From Paracentrotus lividus (taxonomy: Eukaryota; Echinodermata; Echinoidea; Camarodonta; Echinidae), in assembly GCA_940671915.1 (NCBI GenBank), contig CALNVZ010000649.1:4796382-4860381 (forward strand): a stretch of DNA of 64,000 bases, written 5' to 3'. The translations under genes and the position numbers were made by a program. Under the pieces are notes generated by a model. That model was not told the origin of the DNA and did not search any database. It worked only from the letters and a program-made list of their open reading frames with translations. Numbering within the stretch: position 1 is the stretch's first letter; every line of letters starts with the position of its first letter. Below, piece after piece: positions 12,861 through 24,100 of this stretch.

Positions 12861-14217
12861 TAAAGCTAAAACCTGAATAACGTTGGCTATCAAAAAAGAT
12901 AATCTGTGTCGTATTAAAAAAACAAAAAAAAAAAAACAAAAAATTATTGTTTCAAATAAAAGGTAATCCATTTTTTTAAGAGGGCCCATGTTCCATGTTC
13001 ATTTGTTTTTGCTGTTTATATGTAACTTATAATTAAAGAGGAACTTTCCACCTTTCCAGTGATACCTTTCTGGAATCATTAATGTAAAGGATAATTGAGT
13101 AAATTGCAAATGAAAATGAAAGGTACAGAGGGTACAGAGTCAATGTTTCCACATTTTGTCCCCACACTCCCCCCCCCCCCCCCCCCTCCCCCCTTAGCAA
13201 AAGCTAGATCCGCCCCTAGCTATAGCTGGTAAGAACTAAAATACTAGTATACAAATGTAAATGAGAATCATGGAGTATGGAATGCAAAGTGTAAAACAGA
13301 TAATTGATCAAAATTAATACTTATTACATTATCATAAGATTCTTCCTTTAATAAAAATGTTCTCATATTTCAGAATAGATCTTCGAATTTTGAATAACAT
13401 TTGGTTTAATTTTTTGCTTTAATGCAAAAACATTTTGTTCCAAAATCGGTTCGATTTCTTGTTCATTATTGAAATAAAATTAATGGAGAATCAATTTCTC
13501 ATGTAGGAGTAATTTTTCAACAAAATAATGTTTGTGGTGTGAGTAAATCTCTTTTGTTTCAAATGTATGAAATATTGTTTGTTGTTTTATAATTAAAAAA
13601 ATATCAAAAAACGTTGTCCTATTTTTTTTCTTGTTGTTTTGTGTTCGTGAAAATTTTGAGAAAGATAAATCTTGTACCATTTTGTTTCAGTGGCAAAAAC
13701 AGTTTGTATTGTTTTGTTTCCAGGCTTCAGCCTGATTTTTATTTTCTTTTACCAAAAATGCAACAAAGAATTGGAGCAGCACATTATTTAGAATTCTGGA
13801 AACTGATTTATGCCAACAATTCTTATATGTATTAAAAAAACAAACAGACAAACAAACAAAAACAAAAACGCATGAAAATGCAAAAATGTGAGTTTTAACC
13901 TTTCAGTCAACATGAATATTAATATTTTGTTCCCATATTGCAGCTGCAGTCAAAATATCCAATACCGTTTTGGGCATTGAGCTGTAGATCTATATCTCCT
14001 ATATGCCTAATTAAACATCTGTATGGTTTGGGGTGACCCTTTTTCTTTTGATTACTTTTATATAGGTATTTACTGAAATGGGACTGATTTTTTTTTTTTT
14101 TTTTTTTAAACAAAGATAAGGGTTCTTGTCTTGATGACGGACTTCTGTGAAAGTGATATCAAATCAAATTTGTACCGAATATCAAAATATCACTTGGCGC
14201 TCCATATATGCGCGGTC

Positions 14218-14232
14218 GGCGGATAATTTGAA
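14218..14232 (+). promoter_or_regulatory. CDE/CHR cell-cycle promoter element
   Basis: Reads GGCGG-ATAA-TTTGAA: a CDE half-site, a four-base spacer and the CHR hexamer, which is the arrangement known from G2/M genes such as CDC25C and bound by the DREAM and B-MYB-MuvB complexes. The CHR is followed at once by TTCAAA and CGCC, so the motif is also partly readable on the other strand. It lies about 100 bp before a good splice donor at 14335 and upstream of CENP-E, a G2/M-expressed mitotic gene. Function is inferred; the match is seen directly. Confidence 0.6.
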
Positions 14233-14249
14233 ATTCAAACGCCATTCTC

Positions 14250-14335
14250 GAGCAGAGTCTGCAAAACTGGCTTCGACTCGGCTTTTTTACGCATTCAGTT
14301 TAACAGAGCTAGAGGTTCCTTGAATTAGTCGTATG
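14250..14335 (+). other. CENPE: Probable non-coding first exon of CENP-E (5' end approximate)
   Basis: The coding exon at 16700 is preceded by a real acceptor (TTTGAACAG), so a 5' UTR exon must lie upstream. The best candidate ends TCGTATG|GTAAGA at 14335, just downstream of the CDE/CHR. Joining it to 16700 would create a three-codon upstream ORF (ATG-AAT-CGA-TGA) before the main start. The transcription start is not determined. Confidence 0.4.
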
Positions 14336-14847
14336 GTAAGATTCCTCTTTGTATTCTTATTTCATGATTCCTTAATGTTATTCCATTTTCTGTATTCTAA
14401 TGATCAATTGAAACTAATTCAGAACGATTTTTTTTTTAAATACTTTTTTTTTAGACGGGCATGCACGTCCTGCAGGCTGCACGCAGAGAGACGTCCGGAT
14501 ATCGGATCGACACTCCATTTTCATCAGCCATTTGAAAAGGTTCACAAGCAAAGTCTTTGTAGTTTGTTTTTTAGCACAAAATGGTAAAAATATTGTGGAG
14601 AACAAATATTGATCATTCTCAGACACATAATGACTGCATGGTGCTTCACGTAGAAATTTTTACTCCACATTGCATTGTCATTGAGTCCACAAATAATAAT
14701 TATGCACGACGCTCGAACACGCTAAGTTAACTTGTTAGCACTAAGTTAGGATGGGGGGTCCACGTAACAAACGTTAGAAATGTTTAGATCTAGAGATCTA
14801 CTCCATAATTTAATAATTTATGCACAACGCTCGAATGATCACGTTTA

Positions 14848-15305
14848 GCATATGAAATACACTACCATTGTGCCTTCCAATGAACAATATGAATAGTCAC
14901 GATAAAATTTAGATAGACTAGGTCATTTATTTTTTTGGTAAGTCCTCATTTCTTTATACGTTTTCAAATATTGGGCGTAGTCCGACAGTGGATTCGTTGA
15001 AGTTCCTTTTTATATTTCTCTTCTTTATTCTAAAAAATATTGAAAGAGTGGGTCTACGCTTAACCTTTTGTGAAGTCGAGTCTTGCAGTTTTTCTTGCGA
15101 AATGGGTCCACTTTGGTTTAACTATACACAGCCCCGTCGCCGGCGACGGGGGCTGGTCGGTTTAACTTTGGTTATGATTGACCGCGCGCATGACAAAGCG
15201 GTCTTTATCGAGAACAGCTGAATCGCGTTGTTCAGTTACGGTCAATGCACTTCAGTCATCGCAACCAGGAGGCGGAGATCTGCGCGATAGCGAATCAGAG
15301 CGCCC
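14848..15305 (+). repeat. Intron 1 duplicated block A, copy 1
   Basis: Matches 16138-16541 in the same orientation, with small indels. Shared landmarks include CCATTGTGCCTTCCAATGAA, AGTCCGACAGTGGATTCGTT and GTCTTGCAGTTTTTCTTGCG. Copy 1 carries a short CGCCGGCGACGGGG hairpin at about 15135 that copy 2 lacks. Confidence 0.8.
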
Positions 15306-15360
15306 AACAATCAAAACGCATTGTTCTCTAGCTCTGCAAAAGCGAACTTGTAGACTTTTC

Positions 15361-15600
15361 TACGTGGGGTCCGTTGTCCGGACACTTAAGCAGATAAAAA
15401 CATCATCTTTTGCTCTGGATTTATTCAAAATTTGTGCAGTAAATACATGTAGCAAAAATATTAGTGAATATTCGTGCTTTGTTATATTGTCTGATATTAC
15501 TTTCAATCCCTAAATGAAATATTGATCACAAAGGTCTTTAATTGCCGTCTTGTCCGGACAAACAACCCGTCCGGACATACAACAACCGGGTACATGAGTA
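15361..15600 (+). repeat. Intron 1 duplicated block B, copy 1
   Basis: Matches 15783-15995 in the same orientation. Both start with GGTCCGTTGTCCGGACACTT and include ATGAAATATTGATCACAAAG and CATACAACAACCGGGTA. Confidence 0.8.
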
Positions 15601-15782
15601 GCAGCAAAGATCTGTCGGCACTGTGTCTGTGGCAAAAATTTTGTGTGAAGACTGAATGCATTCCAAACCAGTTTTGCCAGAGTCGGCGAAAAATTGAGAA
15701 TCTTTTTTATTTTTTATTTTTATGATAGTGAAATCAAATTTATTGAAAACCTATTCTGTGATAAACATAAATACCGGTAGGA

Positions 15783-15995
15783 TGGGGGGTCCGTTGTCCG
15801 GACACTTAAGCAGTTAAAAACATCATCTTATGCTCTGGATTAATTCAAAATTTGTGCAGTAAATAGCAAAAATATTTGTGAATATTTGTGCTTTTTTATA
15901 TTGTCTGATATTACTTTCAATCGATTGATGAAATATTGATCACAAAGGTCCTAAAATTGCCGTTTTGTCTGGACATACAACAACCGGGTATACAT
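15783..15995 (+). repeat. Intron 1 duplicated block B, copy 2
   Basis: A direct copy of 15361-15600, lacking the second TCCGGACA phrase present in copy 1. Confidence 0.8.
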
Positions 15996-16137
15996 AGAAA
16001 TATTGGAAGGCTTCAATTTAGAGTCAATATCTTTTGCAAAAAGAAGAAAATTCATGGGGAAAAACCAATGGACCAAGATGCAAAACCTGCCACCCTAGTC
16101 CCACTTTCACTACTAAGTCAATACTCACATTGTCATT

Positions 16138-16541
16138 AGCATATGAAATAGATAGATACACTACCATTGTGCCTTCCAATGAACAATAGCCACGATAAAA
16201 TTTAGACTCATCATTTAGTTTTTTGGTAAGTGCTCATTTTGTTATACATTTTCAACTGTCGGGCGGAGTCCGACAGTGGATTCGTTAAGTTCCTATTTAT
16301 ATTTCTCTTCTTTATTCTAAAAAGTATTGATAGAGTGGCTTTACGGCGCACATTTTGTGAAGTCGAGTCTTGCAGTTTTTCTTGCGAAATGGGTCCACTT
16401 TGGTTATGATAACAGCGCGCACGATAAAAGCGGTCTTTCAGGAACAGCTGAATCGCGCTGAATCAGTTACGGTCAACGCACTTCAGTCATCGCAATTCGC
16501 AACCAGGAGGCGGAGCTTCACGCGATAGCTAATCAGAGCTC
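16138..16541 (+). repeat. Intron 1 duplicated block A, copy 2
   Basis: A direct copy of 14848-15305 that ends about 160 bp before the first coding exon of CENP-E. With block B, the order is A-B-B-A, all in the same orientation. Confidence 0.8.
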
Positions 16542-16699
16542 AAATGAAGTACGGCTTATGTCTATTTTTACTTTAAATGTAAATCACAAGTTAGACTAGG
16601 GGTCTATTTGTAATAACCATGGACGATTTACTTTTCATATATCCATGTAAAAACCTACTTTTTGTCTTGAAATTTCTTAATTTTAATTTCTTTGAACAG

Positions 16700-16762
16700 A
16701 ATCGATGAGCAAAACATGGATAGTGTTCATGTGGCAATCCGTTTGCGGCCATTCATCAAACG
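16700..16762 (+). CDS. CENPE: CENP-E exon with start codon (motor beta-1)
   Basis: The coding part starts at 16716: [16 protein letters not shown], the first strand of the kinesin motor with the R-x-RP motif. The exon follows a TTTGAACAG acceptor and ends CG|GTAAGT. The start at 16716 has a strong context (A at -3, G at +4). An earlier ATG at 16705 is in another frame with a weak context. Confidence 0.88.
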
Positions 16763-18083
16763 GTAAGTATTGGTAGCCTTACAATGTGTCCCAGAAAAAA
16801 AAAACCTTCTTTGAGAGCCTTGTATTAAAGTTGAATTGGTAAAAAATAAGACACTAATTTTTATTTCATGTAAAGGGGAGCTCATATTGTTTCCAATGAT
16901 ACCATTTGAACTTATACTCATGTACCTGTGCTTTCATTGATGACTGAGCACTTGAGCTTTTAAACAACACACATCATCCAGAGATGCTAATCCTACAGAA
17001 TAATTAGAACATTAGATATTAGAACGTGAATACATGCAGCACAAATACTTGAAACAGCTCAACCAAATGAATTCTAATGAAAGAAAACATGAACAATAAC
17101 ATATTCAAATACATGTAGATTTCTTTCTCTCGTGACTGAGTCATTCATTTCAGCCGTTTCAATTATTTGTCTTATTCACTTTCTAATTTCTAACGTTGAA
17201 ATTATTCCATAGGATTGGCAGATCTCTGCATCATCTTGTTCCAAGTTTGGGCAAAAGCAACTCATGGCTTCCTGATCATTCATTCATTTTTTGAGGTATT
17301 GAAGCCTTCTCAAGTCTATTCTCAAGGGACAAAAAGTCACACTATTGAAATGCATGAGAGGCTTCTGCCCAAACTTGCTACATTATACATAATGGTGGTG
17401 TCTCACTTGCCATGAGATGGATTTGAAACCACTTTGAGACCAGATTGAGACGGTGGCAGAGACGTCTCCTGAGTCTCTGTGACATATCATGAGTCTCCGT
17501 GACGTCTCATCAATCTCAGGAAATTGAACATGCTTAAATCTATGAATATATACGTCTCCGCGACGGAAAAAATTATAGGAGACGTCTCTGAGGGTCCAAG
17601 TCACAGAGACGTCTCCACGAAATGAGTTACCACCTTCAGACAATTTTGATGCAGGTTTTTAGAGCTCAAGGGATGAAACGGGTTATATACAGGATCATTG
17701 AACAAAAACAGCATGAATGATTTGAATTTGAATTTAAAGATTTAAATTCATTATAACTTAAGTTTATAATAATTTGAGTAATTTTCATGATATTTCTTAG
17801 TGTCACAGACGAACGGTTTGCTGATATTAAGTTGGCAGATGTTTGTGTTATTTTAATTAATCAGCTTTATCCTAACTTTTAGACAACTTCCTTTATCCTG
17901 ATTTTCATCCCCATTTTTATTTTGTTGCCATGATCAGAGAAAGAGATAGTGATCAACATGTCAATTGGAAAGCGGAGGCGAAGGAGAATGTTGACATATC
18001 TGCTACGGGGAGCCCATAGGCAAGCCCTACACACTTGGTAAGAAAGGTTGTAGGACAACTACCCCGCCAAGATCTAACCCCAA

Positions 18084-18121
<38 letters not shown>

Positions 18122-21100
18122 GGGGGGGGTATTATGTCCAGATACATTTTGGTAAAACAATAATTATGAAGATAAATAGTTTTTGAAAATCGACAACAGC
18201 CTATAAGGATACTTTGCTGCCATGGTCTTGTTGCTGGCAAAAAAGGTCGGGGGGGGGAGGGTGTGAAAGGTAGGCGTTGAAAATTTCTTTGACTTTCGGT
18301 TGTCCCAATATATCTTTATTCGAATTAACAGCCAGAACGGATCCAGTGTTGGCTCTTTCCATAGTTTGTGCAGGCCCACTTGTTTGGGAACAATAGTGCT
18401 ACAGTACATGTTTGGCTATGGGCTGATACATTCCATTGCATGAAGACTTTATCAGCTACTAGAAGCCATGAGGGGGGGGGGGCCTCCTCAAAGCCAAAGT
18501 TTTCTGATTTAGGTGCTTTTTCCTTAATTTTGGGTGGGGGGGCAGGCCTGCAGTAATTAAATTTTTAATTACAATAATTGTTTATCTTATTTTCATAACT
18601 TACATCTAACCTTGCTTGCAACATGATTTTATTCATTTTTCCTCCAACGGTTTTTCCATCATCAAGATCGTGTCTTTGATCAAGATGACACCACCGCTGA
18701 TGTGTACGAGGAAATTGCACAGCCAATAGTAGAATCTGCCATGAACGGCTATGACGGTAAGACATATTTAAAAGAATAATTAAACAAAAAAAAATTATAT
18801 CGCAGTGCTTCTATTCACTTGAAGTTCGCAAGTCCGTTCGGGCAAAATATTCCCACTTCAATATAATATAAGGCTACAGACATGTAGTGAGAAAATCATG
18901 ACATTTTTGCCTTGTCGAGAAATTCTTCATCTGGTCCAAAATATATCATGAAAATATCTGAAGGCGAAATATTGGTTTACTTGAATCTTCTCATTCATGT
19001 TGGGTTTGATACATAGTATGATTCAAACTCGTACATTTATGCCCTCAGACTTGCATTATTTTTATCCTCCCAAACAATAAATGTTTTTACTGGTTATGAT
19101 TGATGTCTATCATTGTATTCCACAGGGACCATTTTTGCTTACGGGCAAACTAGCAGTGGAAAAACCTTCACCATGCAAGGATCCCAACTATGTCCTGGAA
19201 TAATCCCCAGCACAGTAAACGAGGTGTTTGAAACTATTGAAAATGTAAGTGCTTCATCTATGTACCTCATACTAAGATTCTAATCTGATCGTTGATTGGT
19301 CAAAATCACATCATGTGACATGGTGAAGTTCCGCCTAGCATGCATTAAAGCGATTCCATGCTTTTGTTGTATTTGTCTCTTTGTTTTTTCTGTTATATTT
19401 GTGTCCCATATGACATGTAACTATTTTCAACTTTTCACTGAAAATATAAATTATCTCCATTCGTTTATTGCCTTCATATAATGTATCTCTCTTTTAATTT
19501 GATTTTTTTTTTTTGCACGCAGCTGTTGTATCAATAAAATCATTTTGTTTATGGAGAATGTGTATACCAGTATTTTAAGCTATAGCATGTCATTGACGAT
19601 GGCGCTAAAATATGTAAAAAAAACAACAACAAACAAACTCAAAACGGCGGTAGAATGAATCACATGATCAGAGCTAGCTCGCGCTTCTACATGTCCGTCA
19701 CAGAATATCCAGGAATTTTTCTCCTCAAAAAGTTTGGGTAAAGTTGAAATGAAATCCTATTTTCTCAACTTTTTTCCAAATGGCTTCATTTTTTATTCAA
19801 TCAGTATTGGAAATAAATGTATGGAGGAAATGGTGGCAGGGATTTTAGAACCTAAAAACTACGAAAAAGTTGGTGAACTCCATGGAAATATACCTAACAA
19901 TTCTAGGCTTCTGTACAAGCCCGTCCTAGCTGAGTGAACAACTTGCTGGGTTTCTGTGGAAGCCCGTAGCACAGGAAGGGTTAAAATAGTAATACAATGA
20001 TTCATCTTCTTCTTTTTTTTTTTCCTGATTACTGTACATGTGCGTTTAATATTATAGTGCTGTTTTATTTTCATCCTTGACTTTCATAGACCCCAGATAG
20101 AGAGTTCTTACTGCGAGTAAGCTATGCAGAGCTCTACAATGAAGGGATCACCGACCTTCTCTCTCATGAGAAGAAACAGCTCAGCATCAGAGAGAATGGG
20201 GTGAGAATACTCTTTTTTTCTATGGTTCTAGGACAACCACCCCCTGTCTGCTCCCTAACTCTACATCTACATTGTAACCCTTAAGCTGTGGTCGCATCCC
20301 GTCGTAATTGCACGTGCGTGCAGTCTACGTGCAAAAATGTGGGCAAAATTTGGAAATTCGTACGTCATGTACGTGGCGATTACCGACTCGGTACGGATTT
20401 TGGAGTACGAAGACACTCCAAAATCAGCCTTTAGTGCAGCGTTTAGAGCTGTATTCGCCACTTCTCCCTACGTTTTCAGGAAAACGTAGTGATCGTGGCC
20501 TCCCCCAAAAAACGTACGTCGGCTTATGACCAGGGCTTTACTGGGGCTCAAATTTAGCAGGGGCCACCTGAAATAAACCCAAAACTCCATTCAACTATGC
20601 GGATTGCTTACTCAAATGGGGCCAATGGCCACCCAGAGAAAAATGTTATGTTGAGTCTCGGGGGGGGGGGGGGCGGGATGTCCAGGAGGGTAATTGTCCA
20701 GGGTGGGGCAGTTTGTCCGATAATTTTTTGCTACTTGATATTATTTTATATTTGATATGATTCGTAGGAAAATACTATTTATCAGTATAGAAATAGCAAA
20801 TAGGCATGAGTGCGATGGTACAAGATTGCACATTAGGTAAAAGAAGCTCTATTCAACGAGCTGCAGCTGAGTTGAAGAGAGTGTCGATCTCTTTCACCAA
20901 ATGCGAAATCTTGTACCATCGCACGAATAGGAATATTTGTTTTTTCTGTCATACAACGCCTGAGAGGTTAGTAAAAATATGAATGCCGGGAAGAATAATC
21001 ATTTGCTTTTTCCTACGCGGTATATTGAATGAAAATGGGAGATGAATTATTACAACAGGGCTTCTGCAGTCATAGAAAATGTGGAAAAATCATTGAATTT

Positions 21101-24100
21101 CGAAAATTGCTTTCAGGCCTGGAAAAGGTATGGAAAATGCATATTCATGAAAAAATCATTGAAAAGTCATGGAATTTCACAAATCTGAATGTTTATTTTA
21201 CTAATCTGCTTTTTATATATTTCTTTTCTCACAGGGGAATCAAATAAAATTAGGTAGAATTGATCAAGTAGAGCGCTACAGAGCACCCTTCAGCTTGTGG
21301 TTTTTTTTTTCTTTTTCTTACGATGCTTAAAAACGTGCAATACAATAAAATACAATTAAAAAAATGGATTTATTGATGCTTTAATACACCCTCCTGTAAC
21401 ACTTATGTTGTTTTAATCTTAATCATAATAGGAAAAGTTTAAACTGTACAAAATATTATTCCATAGATCCTCATGCAATACAAATGTTTGGAACCAATAG
21501 CCATGTATACTTCCTTGCTTATACTCTAATTTTTGTTTACCGGGATAATTTCCTTCATACTCCTATTTTAAAATCAAATACCCAATCTGTAAACTACTGA
21601 TTGAGACAATGTTCTACCTTGTTAATGTACAGCTGTAATTCAAAGTCAAATTTTGAGCCGTTTATATTGTATCATAATTTTATTTTGTTTTATCAGTTAT
21701 TATTTGTTTACAATCAATACATTTTGATTTGTAACTTCCAAACGATTTTTGTTTATATGTATTTGATGTTTCATTAATGTATCAAATCCACATGTATATG
21801 GTTGCAATGAAAAGGAATATTATTATTATTATTATTGTAGGAGAGGGTTTATGTCAGCAACCTGACCGAGGAGGTTTGTACGAGCTCTGACCAGATACTG
21901 AACCTGATGCGGAGAGGGGATGCAAGACGTCATATAGGGAGGACCAATATGAATGAACATAGCAGTCGTTCCCATACAATATTTTGTATGGTAAGTGTAA
22001 ACTCGAATTGTTATACAGTGTGTAAAAGAAAATATATATAAATCTATTTTTAGAGGGGCCATGTTCCAAGCTTATTTATTTGGGTGATTTATATGCAGAG
22101 ATGCCAACACTACGGAAAAATCAAAATGAACGATATAGGATTGATATTTCAATTAATGGCTTGCTTTCATTGGAACATATAATTTTTAATCTCCTTGGAT
22201 GCATTGTACATGTATCTGTGGGCCAATGGCTAAAAACTACCAAAAAGTTGCAAATATGAAAGTGAAGAAAAGAATGCCAATTTTTGTTGTCAATATTCTT
22301 TATAGCATTCCAAACATTTGTACTTGAAAAAAATTCTGGTATCGAAATCGATTTCTCATGTATTTTGTTGTTTTATGAATTTCTTATGCATTTCCTTGTT
22401 TTTTCGACCTTTTATTTTTCTTTGTTTTTTGAACAAAAATTTATTGCAGAACCTTTTTGAAGCATAATCATGCTAAAATAAATTTATCTCAGCGAATGAA
22501 AGTTTAAATATTCATCATCATATCTTTATGGATAAGATGAGAAATCTCCATTTGCATTGACTTTGTACACAAAATCATATTTTGTCCATCTATGCGTCTT
22601 TTTGGACAGTAACAACCACACATAAACTTTCGGCTTCAGCTAATAGTAGACAACAACTTAAATACATGGACAATGTGTGAAAATGTTGTACATGCCGCAG
22701 TTTTGTTGGAATATATCGATTGACCTGGGGTCAAGCCACAACAAAAGTCATTTTAGTCTCATCAGTTTACACCTCCTTCAATTCATTTTTCCCAGATCAT
22801 AGAGTCCAGAGGAAGGCGACAAGAAGGAGATGGTGCAGTTAAGGTTTCCCATCTGGTAAGCTCTTCACCAATGGTTCATTCAGTTACAGGAGTATTTTCC
22901 TATTTTGGCGCCGATGGTATGGAAATTTAGCTTTCCTCCTACAAGCCGAGGTTGAGTAGGCTCATGCGAGGGGAAGAATAGTTAATAAATCATGGTAGGG
23001 GAAATTCAGAAGTTTGTACACACATATTCCAGATGAAAGACGGTTTATGCAGAAGAAATTGAACGTGCGCGATTCCTGTATACTATACGAAACGCAGACT
23101 AACCTATGTGTTTAAATCATGCTGGCGAAATGAGTTAAATCAAATAAAATGCAGTTTGAATACATTCTATATTATTGCATCCCTGTTAGTTTTTTTTTCT
23201 TTTCTTTTCGGGCATGCTATGTTCATTGTATTCATTTTTTTGGTTACATTATGCTACTTCATAAACATTTGGTGAGCCTTAACCTACTATGATATTTACA
23301 CCATAACAATTCACAATGATTTTGAAAGACGTAATACTCTTGAAATGACATGAATTCTCAGTGGTGCAGAGCTCGTACAGAAAATTTGCATTAATAATCA
23401 TGATGTGTCATGGCTGTATAAGTTTCAAAGTACATGTAGATTAATGTATTGAATATTTAAAAGGGTGATGCTTTCATGGTTTATATCCATTTGGTCTAAC
23501 AACAGTTGGTCTAATTCTCCGTTTGGCTAATGCCACATTGGATAAACCCATTTAGTCTACTCACAATTTGGTATAAAGTGCGATTTGAGTAAAACATACT
23601 TGGTCTAATTGCAAATTCATCTCATAGCCAAATTATCTAATTGCATTTTCGTCTAATGCCCAAATTAATATTTGATGTATTACCAGTTTGTTACTGGAAA
23701 TGACCAAGTGGTCATTAGACGAGATGGGAATTAGACAGAATGGTATATAAGCAGAGTGATACTTAGACCAAAAGGTAATTATATCAGTCAGAACTGGTTA
23801 TAGACGAAATGAATTAGACCATGTGGGATAAGACCTCATGGGTATTAGTCAAAGAGGGTTTAGACCAATTAGCAATTTACCATTTCACTCCCAGAATCTG
23901 GTTGATCTTGCTGGGTCGGAGCGTGCCAACGAAACAAAGGCAGAGGGTGCCAGACTGAAAGAGGCTTGCAACATCAATCAGAGTCTCTTCGTGCTTGGCA
24001 CGGTCATCAATCGTCTGGCCTCGGGAGCCGAGTTTGTCCCGTTCCGAGACTCTAAACTGACCAGGATCCTTTCCTCATCGTTAGGTGGCAATGCCAAGAC

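Larger units (their letters stand above)
9801..14210. other. Intergenic region between AGPAT and CENP-E
   Basis: No gene recognised. It contains C-rich tracts (10077-10092, 10311-10321, 13168-13194), poly(T) tracts, an (AG)n microsatellite, a copy of the TTGGTCTAA-type dispersed repeat, and degenerate CGTCCGAAA tandem repeats, each listed separately. At 13030-13140 there is one end of the element also present at 31277-31605. Confidence 0.6.

Noticed and set aside
17214..17303. Candidate for the missing CENP-E motor exon (frame ending PDHSFIF)
   Set aside because: The acceptor and start phase fit, but the frame meets TGA, no donor gives the needed end phase, and most of the segment lies in the inverted-repeat element at 17242-17387.
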